A DNA stretch of 64,000 nt from Mesorhizobium_L sp035547755 (GCA_035547755.1 DASZUG010000048.1:1-64000), one strand, 5' to 3'; shown: positions 34,294-43,617, counted from the stretch's first letter. Notes: generated by a model from the letters alone, not told the origin. Translations and numbers: made by a program.

Positions 34294-34574
34294 GAAGCAA
34301 ATCGCCCAAGCTCAAAAAAATCCCGATACTCAAAACAGATGAGGAAGCCGAGGATTTCGTCGAAAATGCCGATCTGACGGAATACGACCTCAGCGAATTC
34401 AAACCTTATCGTTTCGAGCTCCAGAAAAAGGAGGCTCGCGTCAATATGCGCCTACCCACTTCACTTCTGGAGGCGGTGAAAGCCGAAGCACGTGAACGCG
34501 GCATTCCCTATCAGCGCCTCATTCGGGAGGCCGTGGAAAAGGCGATAGCGCCCATCAGCAAGAAGGCATCCTGA
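34290..34574 (+). CDS. brnA: BrnA-family antitoxin
   Basis: 94 aa. The N-terminus is charged and extended (KLKKIPILKTDEEAEDFVENADLTEYDLSEFKPYRF), which would bind and neutralise BrnT. The C-terminus is a ribbon-helix-helix DNA-binding domain (KKEARVNMRLPTSLLEAVKAEARERGIPYQRLIREAVEKAI). Its ATG overlaps the brnT stop in ATGA. The order toxin-antitoxin is that of brnTA. The unit lies between the LysR gene and the 3' end of xdhC, splitting the purine cluster. Confidence 0.85.
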   Translation: MRSKSPKLKKIPILKTDEEAEDFVENADLTEYDLSEFKPYRFELQKKEARVNMRLPTSLLEAVKAEARERGIPYQRLIREAVEKAIAPISKKAS

Positions 34575-34575
34575 A

Positions 34576-35535
34576 CTATTCTCGCCCTGACAACGCCGCC
34601 ATGATCTCGGCGGCGGCGAGTGCCGCGATGACCGCAGGGCGCTTGTCCTTCACGGCATCTCCGCCGATCGGCGAGACGAGGCGGGCGAATTCCTCTTCCG
34701 TGCCGCCCGCCATCTTCAGGAACCAACTTTTGCACGTCGCCTTCTTCGTCTTCGAGCCGATCATGCCGACATAGGCGGCATCGGGCCGCCTCAGCGCCTC
34801 GGCGACGATGAGGAAGTCGAGCGCATGGTCATGCGTCAACACCACGAAGGTTGAACCGGGCGGCGCTGAGCGCACCGCTTCCTCGGGAACCGGCGTCAAC
34901 CGGGTCTCCACCGTTTCCGGCATGCCTTCGAGCGCGGCGGCACGTGTTTCCACCACCGCCACCTTCAGCGGCAGGAGCGAAAGCGCGGCGGCAAGCGCAT
35001 GGCCGACATGGCCGCCGCCGAAGAGGTAGACGTGGGGGTATGCCGCGTCCTCCGCGCCGGCCTCAGCGATCAGTTTATCGCGCAGACCGGCATCGACATG
35101 CCGGATGCTGAGTTCCACCCGCCCGCCGCAGCATTGGCCGATTTCGGGGCCAAGCGGAATAGTGAGCCGGGAATCCCTCCCCCTTGAGGGGAGGGTGGCC
35201 GCGAAGCGGCCGGGTGGGGTTGTCGCTGCAGCGCTACCACTGTTCGTCGGCGATACCACATCGAGATCACGCGCTTCCGCGACGACCCCCTCTGGCTGCT
35301 TCGCAGCCATCTCCCCCTCAAGGGGGGTGAAGCCCCCAAGCGCCTCCCTCGCCCTGGTGATTGCCATGAACTCAAGCTGGCCGCCGCCGATCGTGCCGAA
35401 CGTTTCCATCGGCGAAACCAGCATCCACGCGCCCTTCTCGCGCGGCGTCGAACCTTTCGCTTCAGCAACCTCGATCAGTGCCGCGGTCGGCGAACTGTTC
35501 AGAAAATTTTCGACGTCCTGTCTGGTGCTGGCCAT
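34576..35535 (-). CDS. xdhC: Xanthine dehydrogenase accessory protein XdhC with in-frame repeat insertion
   Basis: 319 aa. XdhC binds molybdenum cofactor and inserts it, sulfurated, into xanthine dehydrogenase. Conserved parts are STPREKGAWMLVS with GTIGGGQLEFMA (residues about 30-58), RLTIPLGPEIGQCCGGRVELS (123-143), and the Rossmann domain with YLFGGGHVGHALAAAL, VVLTHDHALDFLI and GMIGSKTKK. Between residues about 69 and 121 lies foreign sequence (PLEGEMAAKQPEGVV ... TPPGRFAATLPSRGR) encoded by a pair of palindromic repeats at 35174-35331. The reading frame is kept, so the protein may work with an added loop. Last gene of the uraH-xdhA-xdhB-xdhC unit. Confidence 0.9.
   Translation of the reverse strand: MASTRQDVENFLNSSPTAALIEVAEAKGSTPREKGAWMLVSPMETFGTIGGGQLEFMAITRAREALGGFTPLEGEMAAKQPEGVVAEARDLDVVSPTNSGSAAATTPPGRFAATLPSRGRDSRLTIPLGPEIGQCCGGRVELSIRHVDAGLRDKLIAEAGAEDAAYPHVYLFGGGHVGHALAAALSLLPLKVAVVETRAAALEGMPETVETRLTPVPEEAVRSAPPGSTFVVLTHDHALDFLIVAEALRRPDAAYVGMIGSKTKKATCKSWFLKMAGGTEEEFARLVSPIGGDAVKDKRPAVIAALAAAEIMAALSGRE
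35174..35331. repeat. Palindromic repeat pair inserted within xdhC
   Basis: Unit one is TCCCTCCCCCTTGAGGGG...GCCGCGAAGCGGCCGGGTGGGG and unit two is its inverted relative ...GGCTGCTTCGCAGCCATCTCCCCCTCAAGGGGGG. About 60 bp of unrelated sequence separates them. The same pair architecture is found at 42286, 53251, 54017 and 55551. Here both units are translated as part of XdhC. Confidence 0.88.
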
Positions 35536-35563
35536 TTTCGCCCGGTTCCGTGCACCGGAGGGA

Positions 35564-37915
35564 TCAGTGCTCCATGCTCATCTTCTTCAGCCGCTCCACC
35601 GCCATCAGAACGCGTTCGGGCGTCGCCGGGGCGTCGAGACGCGGGCAGATTTTGTGATCGGCGACCGACGCCACCGCATCCGAGAGCGCATGCAGAACCG
35701 ACATCGCCAGCATGAAGGGTGGTTCGCCCACGGCCTTCGAGCGATGGATCGTCGGCTCGTTGGCCCCTGCCCAATCGGCAAGCGTCACGTTGAAGATTTT
35801 CGGCCGGTCGGAGGCGAGCGGGATCTTGTAGGTCGAGGGCGCATGCGTCCGAAGCCGCCCCTTCTCGTCCCACCAGAGTTCTTCCGTCGTCAGCCAGCCC
35901 ATGCCCTGGATGAAGCCGCCCTCGATCTGGCCGAGGTCTATGGCGCGGTTCAGCGAGCGCCCGGTCTCGTGCAGGATATCGGTCCGCTCGACCATGTACT
36001 CGCCGGTCAGCGTGTCGATCGAAACTTCGGAACAGGCCGTGCCGTAGGCGAAATAATAGAAGGGATGGCCGCTGCCTTTCTCGCGATCCCAATGGATCTT
36101 TGGGGTCTTGTAGAAACCGGCAGCGGAAAGCTGCACCCGCGCCTCGTAAGCCTGCTTGACCAATTCCCCAAAGGGGATTTCCTGATTGCCGATCCGCACC
36201 CTGTTGGGCAGGAACACGATCTGGTCCTTCGCCACGCCATGCGCTTCGGAAGCGAAGTCGATCAGCCGGTCCTTGATCTGGCGCGCCGCGTTCTGCGCCG
36301 CCATGCCGTTCAAATCGGAGCCCGAGGAAGCAGCCGTCGCCGACGTGTTCGGCACCTTGCCGGTCGTGGTGGCGGTGATCTTCACCTGGTCGAGGTCGAT
36401 CTGGAACTCCTCGGCCACGACCTGCGCCACCTTGATATTGACGCCCTGCCCCATCTCGGTGCCGCCATGGTTCAGATGAACCGAACCATCCGTATAGACA
36501 TGCACCAGCGCGCCCGCTTGGTTGAAATGGGTCGCGGTAAAGGAAATGCCGAACTTCACAGGCGTCAGAGCGATGCCGCGCTTGATTATATCGCTATTGG
36601 TGTTGAAGGCGACGATCTGACGACGCCGGCGATGATAGTTTGAGCTTTCCTCAAGCTCGTCCATGATGCGGCCGATGATATTATCTTCCACCGTCTGGTG
36701 ATAGGGCGTCACATTGCGCGCCGTGACGCCGTAAAAATTCTTCTTCCGGATCTCGAGCGGATCTTTTCCGAGTGCGAAGGCGATCTCGTCGATGATCCGC
36801 TCGGCGCCAAGCATTCCCTGCGGGCCGCCGAAACCGCGGAAAGCCGTATTGGAAACGGTATTGGTGTAAAGCGGCGCGGAGACGGCTTTCACCGCCGGAT
36901 AGTAATAGGCGTTGTCGCAGTGGAACAGCGCGCGATCCGTCACCGGCCCCGAAAGGTCGGCGGAAAAGCCGCAGCGCGCCGCATAGCGGAGATCGACGCC
37001 GAGGATGTTGCCCTCGTCGTCATAGCCCGCCTCGTAGTCGATCAGGAAATCGTGGCGCTTGCCGGTCGCGGTCATGTCGTCGTCGCGGTCCGGCCTGATC
37101 TTGACCGCCTTGCCGGTGCGCTTGGCGGCGATTGCCGCGAGTGCCGCGAACTGGTTGCCCTGCGTTTCCTTGCCGCCGAAGCCGCCGCCCATGCGGCGCA
37201 CCTCGATGGTGACGGCGTGGTTCGGCACGCCCAGCGCATGCGCAACCATATGCTGCACCTCGCTCGGGTGCTGGGTGGAGGAATAGACGGTGACGTCGCG
37301 GTCCTCGCCGGGAATAGCGAGAGCGATCTGCCCTTCGAGATAGAAGTGATCCTGCCCGCCGACCCGCATCTGGCCTTTGATTTTGCGCGGAGCTTTTCCA
37401 ATCGCAGCAGCAACGTCGCCGCGCTTGAGCGTCAGCGGTTCCGTGACCAGTCTCGGGTTTTCCTTCGACGCATCCGCCGGATCGATCAGTGCCGGCAGCG
37501 TCTCATATTCGATCTTCGCCAAACGGCAGGCGCGCCGTGCCTCCTCGCGCGTGCGGGCGACGACGCAGAAGACCGGCTGGCCATGGAATTGGACCTTTCC
37601 TTCGGCGAGGATCGGTTCGTCATTGAGGCCGGTCGGGGAAATGTCGTTCTCGCCCGGCACGTCTTCGGCGGTCAGCACATCGACAACGCCCGGCGCGGCG
37701 CGAACGGCGGAGAGGTCGACCGAGCGGATCGTGGCATGGGTGGCGGTGGACAGCCCGAGGCAGCCATGCAGCGTGCCGGCCGGTTCCGGCATGTCGTCGA
37801 TATAGACGGCGGTGCCGGTGACGTGCTTGTGCGCGGAATCGTGCCGCTGCGCGGTGGCGACGCCGCCGACGATCCTGGCGGCTCTCAGTTCGGGTGCGGC
37901 GTGCTTGTTCATCAT
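35564..37915 (-). CDS. xdhB: Xanthine dehydrogenase, molybdenum-binding subunit
   Basis: 783 aa. Molybdopterin contacts include RRMGGGFGGKETQGNQFAAL, FRGFGGPQGMLGAERIIDEIA, HGGTEMGQGVNIKVAQVVAEEF and TSATAASSGSDLNG. The catalytic Glu region KAVGEPPFMLAMSVLHAL is near residue 725. It oxidises hypoxanthine to xanthine and xanthine to urate. It overlaps xdhA by 4 nt and is followed after 28 nt by xdhC. Full length for the bacterial two-subunit type. Confidence 0.95.
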   Translation of the reverse strand: MMNKHAAPELRAARIVGGVATAQRHDSAHKHVTGTAVYIDDMPEPAGTLHGCLGLSTATHATIRSVDLSAVRAAPGVVDVLTAEDVPGENDISPTGLNDEPILAEGKVQFHGQPVFCVVARTREEARRACRLAKIEYETLPALIDPADASKENPRLVTEPLTLKRGDVAAAIGKAPRKIKGQMRVGGQDHFYLEGQIALAIPGEDRDVTVYSSTQHPSEVQHMVAHALGVPNHAVTIEVRRMGGGFGGKETQGNQFAALAAIAAKRTGKAVKIRPDRDDDMTATGKRHDFLIDYEAGYDDEGNILGVDLRYAARCGFSADLSGPVTDRALFHCDNAYYYPAVKAVSAPLYTNTVSNTAFRGFGGPQGMLGAERIIDEIAFALGKDPLEIRKKNFYGVTARNVTPYHQTVEDNIIGRIMDELEESSNYHRRRRQIVAFNTNSDIIKRGIALTPVKFGISFTATHFNQAGALVHVYTDGSVHLNHGGTEMGQGVNIKVAQVVAEEFQIDLDQVKITATTTGKVPNTSATAASSGSDLNGMAAQNAARQIKDRLIDFASEAHGVAKDQIVFLPNRVRIGNQEIPFGELVKQAYEARVQLSAAGFYKTPKIHWDREKGSGHPFYYFAYGTACSEVSIDTLTGEYMVERTDILHETGRSLNRAIDLGQIEGGFIQGMGWLTTEELWWDEKGRLRTHAPSTYKIPLASDRPKIFNVTLADWAGANEPTIHRSKAVGEPPFMLAMSVLHALSDAVASVADHKICPRLDAPATPERVLMAVERLKKMSMEH

Positions 37916-39381
37916 ACTGCCTCGTAGCGGCCGATCTGCACCGGGCCGGCATGGCCGGACGTCTCCAGGAAGAAACGGAGGAGCAGGTTCTTCGACGCCA
38001 GCATCCGATAATCGGCGGAGGCGCGCATGTCCGTCAGTGGCCGGAAATCCTTCTCATATTCATCGAGCGCCGCGTCCACTACCGCGCGTGTCCATGGTTT
38101 TCCCACGAGCGCGGCTTCCACAGAGCGTGCGCGCTTCGGCGTCGCCGCCATGCCGCCATACGCGATGCGGATCATCTCCACCTTACCGGATTTATCCAGC
38201 GTCAGGTTGAACGCGCCGAGCGTGGCGGTGATGTCCTCGTCGCGCCTCTTCGTCACCTTGTAGACGGCAAAACGGCTTTCAGGCTTCGGCAGCGGCACAT
38301 GCACCGCCTCGACGAATTCACTCGCCTGCCGATCCTGTTTGCCATAGTCGATGAAGAAGTCTTCCAGCGGGATCGTTCGCCGCGTCTTGCCCTTGCGCAA
38401 TGTCAGCGTCGCGCCGAGCGCGATCAGCGGCGGCGGCGTGTCGCCGATCGGCGAGCCGTTGGCGATATTGCCGCCGATGGTGCCCATGTTGCGCACCTGC
38501 TCGCCGCCGATGCGATCGATCAAATTGGCAAGCGTCGGAACGCGGCCGGCAAGCAGCCGGAACGCTTCACTATAGGAGACGCCGGCGCCGATGGTGAGGA
38601 TTCCATCCTTCTCGGAGGTGTGGCGAAGCTCATCCAGATGCCCGATGAAGACGACCGGAGCGATGGCACGCATGAATTTCGTCACCCAAAGGCCGACATC
38701 GGTGGCGCCGGCGACGATGGTCGCTTTCGGTTCGGCGTCGAGAATATCGGCCAGATCGTCCACCGAAGCCGGTACACAAAACTTCTTCACGCCCGTCCCG
38801 ATCTCGATGCGGGCGCCGTCGCGCAGGGCCACAAGCCGCCGCGCAACGTCGACTCGTTCGACCGCCAACGGATCGTTTTTGGCGTCTCCATAGGAAGACA
38901 GCGCATGAGCCGCGCGCGCGATCGGCTCATAGCCGGTGCAGCGGCAGAGATTGCCCTGCAGCGCCTTCTCGATACGCTGTTCGGACGGATTCGGTTCCTG
39001 CATCCACAGCGCATAGAGCGACATGACGAAGCCCGGCGTGCAGAAGCCGCATTGCGAACCGTGAAAATCGACAAGCGCTTGCTGCACGGGATGCAATTTG
39101 CCCTCGCCGGCTAGATGTTCGACCGTGACGACATGCGTGCCGTCGAGCGAACCCATAAAGCGAATGCAGGCATTGACGCTTTCGTAGATCAGGCCATCCG
39201 GCGTCAGGCGGCCGACCAGCACCGTGCAAGCGCCGCAATCGCCTTCGGCGCAGCCCTCCTTGGTGCCGCGCATGGAACAGCGCAACCTCAGATAATCGAG
39301 CAGCGTCTCGTCCGGCGCGACATCGGCGAGGCGGACATCTTCCCCGTTCAGAATGAAACGGATTTCGGAGCGGATCGTCAT
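37912..39381 (-). CDS. xdhA: Xanthine dehydrogenase, FAD/2Fe-2S subunit
   Basis: 489 aa. Two 2Fe-2S clusters: the plant-ferredoxin type RGTKEGCAEGDCGACTVL with an upstream Cys, and the second GFCTPGFVMSLYAL with GNLCRCTGYEPI. The FAD-binding domain includes TIVAGATDVGLWVTKF and GTIGGNIANGSPIGDTPP. The start ATG at 39381 (GGGGGAG 8 nt upstream) gives MTIRSEIRFILNGEDV. The open frame to 39585 overlaps uraH and is not used. The gene begins 4 nt after the uraH stop. Confidence 0.95.
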   Translation of the reverse strand: MTIRSEIRFILNGEDVRLADVAPDETLLDYLRLRCSMRGTKEGCAEGDCGACTVLVGRLTPDGLIYESVNACIRFMGSLDGTHVVTVEHLAGEGKLHPVQQALVDFHGSQCGFCTPGFVMSLYALWMQEPNPSEQRIEKALQGNLCRCTGYEPIARAAHALSSYGDAKNDPLAVERVDVARRLVALRDGARIEIGTGVKKFCVPASVDDLADILDAEPKATIVAGATDVGLWVTKFMRAIAPVVFIGHLDELRHTSEKDGILTIGAGVSYSEAFRLLAGRVPTLANLIDRIGGEQVRNMGTIGGNIANGSPIGDTPPPLIALGATLTLRKGKTRRTIPLEDFFIDYGKQDRQASEFVEAVHVPLPKPESRFAVYKVTKRRDEDITATLGAFNLTLDKSGKVEMIRIAYGGMAATPKRARSVEAALVGKPWTRAVVDAALDEYEKDFRPLTDMRASADYRMLASKNLLLRFFLETSGHAGPVQIGRYEAV

Positions 39382-39385
39382 ATTC

Positions 39386-39757
39386 TCAACTCCCCCTATA
39401 GGTGGAATAGCCATAGGGCGAGAGCAAGAGCGGCACATGGTAATGGCCGTTTTCGGCCATGCCGAAGCGGATCGGAATTTCGTCGAGGAAAGGCGGTTCG
39501 GCCAGCTCGCAGCCCCGCGCCTTGAGATAGGCTCCGGCCGAGAAGACGAGTTCGTAGACACCGGCGCGGAAATCGTCGCCCGCAAGCAGCGGTCCGTCGA
39601 CGCGCCCGTCGGAATTGGTGCGCACCGTTTTGAGATGGGTTCGGCTCTCGCCCTCGATGCGGAAGAGCGCTATGTCGAGGCCGGCAGCCGGTCTGCCAAG
39701 CGCCGTGTCGAGCACATGCGTCGTCAGCTTGCCTCCTTCATTCCCCATCGGATTCAT
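39386..39757 (-). CDS. uraH: Hydroxyisourate hydrolase
   Basis: 123 aa, transthyretin-like. TTHVLDTALGRPAAGLDIALF starts the fold, RTNSDGRVDGPLL is the conserved loop, and the C-terminal YRGS motif with HYHVPLLLSPYGYSTYRGS is diagnostic. It hydrolyses 5-hydroxyisourate, the product of PuuD, to OHCU. It heads the uraH-xdhABC unit and is divergent from the puuE-uraD gene. An alternative ATG lies 9 nt downstream. Confidence 0.95.
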   Translation of the reverse strand: MNPMGNEGGKLTTHVLDTALGRPAAGLDIALFRIEGESRTHLKTVRTNSDGRVDGPLLAGDDFRAGVYELVFSAGAYLKARGCELAEPPFLDEIPIRFGMAENGHYHVPLLLSPYGYSTYRGS

Positions 39758-39832
39758 CCATTTTCTTGTTCTTTCTTGCGCAAGACAATACCAACATGGG
39801 TACGCTCATCCGAAGGGCGACCGCAACAAAAA

Positions 39833-39844
39833 GACTTTCAAAAA
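39833..39844 (+). promoter_or_regulatory. Shared motif GACTTTCAAAAA, site 2
   Basis: Exact second copy of the motif at 32996-33007, here in the 144-nt divergent region between uraH and puuE-uraD, followed by TTTTCAAGGGAATAG. Its presence in both divergent purine promoters makes a shared regulator plausible. Confidence 0.35.
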
Positions 39845-39901
39845 TTTTCAAGGGAATAGCCGGCCGGCCCTTCCGCTAGTCTTCGGAACAGGAAACTGGA
39901 C

Positions 39902-41365
39902 ATGAACGACCGCACCATGAACGACCGCCCCGCCCGCTATCAGCGCGACATGCGCGGCTACGGCGCCAATCCGCCCGATCCGCAATGGCCGGGCGGCGCG
40001 CATATCGCGGTGCAGTTCGTGCTCAATTACGAGGAAGGCGGCGAGAACTGCGTTCTCCATGGCGATGCGGCGTCGGAAGCTTTTCTATCAGAGGTGGTCG
40101 GCGCGGCGCAATGGCCGGGCCAGCGCCACTGGAACATGGAATCGATCTACGAATATGGCGCGCGCGCCGGCTTCTGGCGGATGCACCGCCTGTTCACCTC
40201 GGCCGGTGTTCCCGTCACCATCTACGGCGTCGCGACCGCGCTTGCCCGCTCGCCCGATCAGGTCGCAGCCATGCAGGAAGCCGGCTGGGAAATCGCCTCG
40301 CACGGCTATAAATGGGTTGAGTTCAAGGACGCGGAGCCGGAGTTCGAGCGTGAGGAGATTGGCAAGGCCGTCCGCCTTCACACGGAAGTCACCGGCGAAA
40401 GGCCGCGCGGCTATTATTATGGCCGCTGTTCGGTCAACACCGTCCGCCTCGCAGCAGAGGAAGGCGGCTTCGATTACGTTTCCGATACCTATGACGACGA
40501 TCTGCCCTACTGGCTGGATCACGATGGCCACGGCAAGCCGATCCCGCCGCAACTCATCATTCCCTATACGCTCGACGCCAACGACATGCGCTTCGCCACC
40601 CCGCAGGGCTTCAATTCGGGCGAGCAGTTCTTCTGCTACCTTAAGGACAGTTTCGACACGCTCTATGCCGAAGGCGCGGCCGGCCGACCGAAAATGATGT
40701 CGATTGGCCTGCACAACCGCCTCATCGGCAGGCCGGGTCGTGTCGCCGCGCTGAAGCGCTTCATCGATTATGTGAAAGGCCATGACAAGGTCTGGCTCGC
40801 GCGCCGCATCGACATCGCACGCCACTGGAAGGAAAAGCACCCCTACAAGCAGCAGACGCTCCGCCCCGCGCGCATGGATCGCGCCGATTTCATCCAGCAT
40901 TTCGGCGGCGTCTTCGAACATTCTCCATGGATCGCCGAACGCGCCTTCGAACTGGAACTCGGGCCGGCGCACGACAGCGCCGGGGGATTGCACAACGCGC
41001 TCTGCCGCGTTTTCCGGACGGCAGGCGAGGAAGAGCGGCTCCGAGTCCTCAAGGCGCATCCCGATCTTGCCGGAAAGCTTGCCCAAGCGAAGAGGCTAAC
41101 GGAGGAGTCGGCGAAGGAGCAGGCATCGGCCGGCCTCGACGCACTGACCGATGCCGAACGCGAAACCTTTACCCGGCTCAACGCCGATTACACGGAGAAA
41201 TTCGGCTTTCCCTTCATCATCGCCGTGAAGGGCAGGACGAAGGCCGATATTCTCGCCGCCTTCCGGGAGCGCGCGCAAAACAGCCGCGATGAGGAATTCG
41301 GGACGGCGTGCCGCCAGGTCGAGCGCATCGCACTTCTAAGGTTGAAGGAACTGCTTCCCGCATGA
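39902..41365 (+). CDS. Allantoinase (PuuE) - OHCU decarboxylase (UraD) fusion
   Basis: 487 aa. Residues about 1-310 are a polysaccharide-deacetylase-fold allantoinase of the PuuE type (VQFVLNYEEGGE, WNMESIYEYGARAGFWRMHRLF, EIASHGYKWVEF, GRCSVNTVRLAAEEGGFDYVSD). Residues about 318-487 are UraD (GGVFEHSPWIAERAFE, LRVLKAHPDLAGKLA, FGFPFIIAVKGR). UraD turns OHCU into S-allantoin and PuuE opens it to allantoate, so consecutive steps are on one chain. The start is duplicated: ATGAACGACCGC occurs twice in 27 nt, giving MNDRTMNDRP. First gene of the plus-strand unit. Confidence 0.93.
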   Translation: MNDRTMNDRPARYQRDMRGYGANPPDPQWPGGAHIAVQFVLNYEEGGENCVLHGDAASEAFLSEVVGAAQWPGQRHWNMESIYEYGARAGFWRMHRLFTSAGVPVTIYGVATALARSPDQVAAMQEAGWEIASHGYKWVEFKDAEPEFEREEIGKAVRLHTEVTGERPRGYYYGRCSVNTVRLAAEEGGFDYVSDTYDDDLPYWLDHDGHGKPIPPQLIIPYTLDANDMRFATPQGFNSGEQFFCYLKDSFDTLYAEGAAGRPKMMSIGLHNRLIGRPGRVAALKRFIDYVKGHDKVWLARRIDIARHWKEKHPYKQQTLRPARMDRADFIQHFGGVFEHSPWIAERAFELELGPAHDSAGGLHNALCRVFRTAGEEERLRVLKAHPDLAGKLAQAKRLTEESAKEQASAGLDALTDAERETFTRLNADYTEKFGFPFIIAVKGRTKADILAAFRERAQNSRDEEFGTACRQVERIALLRLKELLPA

Positions 41366-41375
41366 GGAGGATCAG

Positions 41376-42212
41376 ATGACGGCCCGCTCCTATTACGCGC
41401 CTGAAGGGGGGCTTCCGCCGCAGACCGATCTTCTGACCGGTCGCGCCGTCTTCACGGAAGCCTATGCGGTGATCCCCAAGGGTACGATGCGGGACATCGT
41501 CACGAGTTTCCTGCCTTTCTGGGAAAAGACGCGCGCCTGGGTGATCGCGCGGCCGCTCTCCGGTTTCGCCGAGACCTTCTCGCAATACATCATGGAGGTC
41601 CAGCCGGGCGGCGGCAGCGAGCGGCCGGAAACGGACAAACGCGCCGAAGCTGTGCTTTTCGTCGTCGGCGGCGAACTCACCGTCACGCTGAAAGGCGAAC
41701 GCCACAAAATGGAGCCCGGCGGCTATGCGTTCATTCCGCCGGGAAGCGAATGGAGCGTCCGCAACAATGGCGCGGCGCCGGCTCGTTTCCACTGGATTCG
41801 AAAGGCTTATGAAGCCATCGACGGGATCGACCATCCGGAAGCTTTCTTCGTCAACGAGCGGGATGTCGCGCCCATTCCGATGCCCGACACGCAAGGCAAA
41901 TGGGCGACGACCCGTTTCGTCGATCCGGCGGACATGCGCCACGACATGCATGTCACGATCGTCACCATAGAGCCCGGAGCGGTGATCCCCTTTGCCGAAA
42001 CCCATGTCATGGAGCACGGGCTTTACGTGCTGCAGGGCAAGGCGGTCTACCGGCTCAATCAGGATTGGGTCGAGGTCGAGGCCGGCGACTATATGTGGCT
42101 GCGCGCCTTCTGCCCGCAGGCTTGCTACGCCGGCGGCCCCGGCAGCTTCCGCTATCTGCTCTACAAGGACGTGAACCGGCATATGAAGCTGGGTGCAATG
42201 GGCGTCCCCTGA
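41376..42212 (+). CDS. allE: (S)-ureidoglycine aminohydrolase (bicupin)
   Basis: 278 aa. Two cupin domains: the first with FVVGGELTVTLKGERHKMEPGGYAFIPPGSEW, the second (residues about 185-270) with VTIVTIEPGAVIPFAETHVMEHGLYVLQGKAVYRLN, including the metal-binding His and Glu and ending MWLRAFCPQACYAGGPGSFRYLLYKDVNRHMKL. It converts S-ureidoglycine to S-ureidoglycolate and ammonia using Mn2+. GAGGAGG is placed 7 nt before the ATG. It follows puuE-uraD by 10 nt. The preceding step, allantoate amidohydrolase, is not in the window. Confidence 0.92.
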   Translation: MTARSYYAPEGGLPPQTDLLTGRAVFTEAYAVIPKGTMRDIVTSFLPFWEKTRAWVIARPLSGFAETFSQYIMEVQPGGGSERPETDKRAEAVLFVVGGELTVTLKGERHKMEPGGYAFIPPGSEWSVRNNGAAPARFHWIRKAYEAIDGIDHPEAFFVNERDVAPIPMPDTQGKWATTRFVDPADMRHDMHVTIVTIEPGAVIPFAETHVMEHGLYVLQGKAVYRLNQDWVEVEAGDYMWLRAFCPQACYAGGPGSFRYLLYKDVNRHMKLGAMGVP

Positions 42213-42285
42213 CGCTATAGACACAATTCGTGCCCTGCAAATCGTACCTGCTTGCGAAGGAAGCGATTACATTTGATAACCGGTT

Positions 42286-42431
42286 TCCACCCCCTTTCCG
42301 GTTTGCTTCGCAAACCACCTCTCCCCCACTTTGTGAGGGGAGAGGATATGCCGGCCGCACGCTTGGCGCCTATCCGCTCCCCCGCAGCGCGGGGGAGAGG
42401 TGCCGAGCGAAGCGAGGCGGAGAGGGGGGAT
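42286..42431. repeat. Palindromic repeat pair between allE and allA
   Basis: TCCACCCCCTTTCCGGTTTGCTTCGCAAACC...CTTTGTGAGGGGAGAGG and an inverted unit ...CCCCCGCAGCGCGGGGGAGAGGTGCCGAGCGAAGCGAGGCGG. It occupies most of the 263-nt gap and could end or attenuate the transcript in the middle of the allantoin operon. An open frame crosses it into allA but is not needed. Confidence 0.8.
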
Positions 42432-42475
42432 TCCTCGCCGACGAGGATTCGGCACGCTGCGAGAAAGCAGGCTGC

Positions 42476-42978
42476 ATGACTCGCACCCTCACCGCAACGC
42501 CCCTCACCCGCGAAGCCTTCGCGCCCTTCGGCGACGTGATCGAAACGGAGGGGGCGCAGCACTATCCGATCAATGACGGGAAGTGCGAGCGTTTTCACGA
42601 TCTCGCCCGCGTCGAGGCGACGGGAGACAATGCCCGCGTCCTGGTCAATCTTTTTCGCGGCACGCCATACGCCTTCCCGCTTCGGCTCGAGATGGTCGAG
42701 CGCCACCCCCTCGGCAGTCAGGCCTTCTATCCACTGTCACCCCGACCGTTCCTCGTTGTCGTCTGCCCCAACGAAGCCGGGAAGCCCGACACGCCGCGCG
42801 CCTTTCTCACCGCGCCCGGTCAGGGCGTGAATTACCACCGGAATGTCTGGCACGGTGTCCTGACGCCGATCGGCGCGCCGCAGGATTTCATCGTCGTCGA
42901 CCGCGGCGGCGATGGCGTGAATCTCGAGGAGTTCTTTTTCGAGAGCCCGTGGGAAATTCACCTGCCGGAAGGGAAAAT

Positions 42979-42982
<4 letters not shown>
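42476..42982 (+). CDS. allA: Ureidoglycolate lyase
   Basis: 168 aa. TLTATPLTREAFAPFGDVIE is the usual start. VVVCPNEAGKPDTPRAFLTAPGQGVNYHRNVWHGVLTPI carries the conserved His pair, and VDRGGDGVNLEE precedes the end. It cleaves ureidoglycolate to glyoxylate and urea. I start at the ATG at 42476, because the frame upstream to 42230 is encoded by repeats. Its stop overlaps the deaminase start by 4 nt (ATGA). Confidence 0.93.
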
Positions 42983-43566
<584 letters not shown>

Positions 43567-43617
43567 ACCGGCCGACTGCGAGCAATTTGGATTGGCAAGC
43601 CCGCGAGATCTCTTTCG

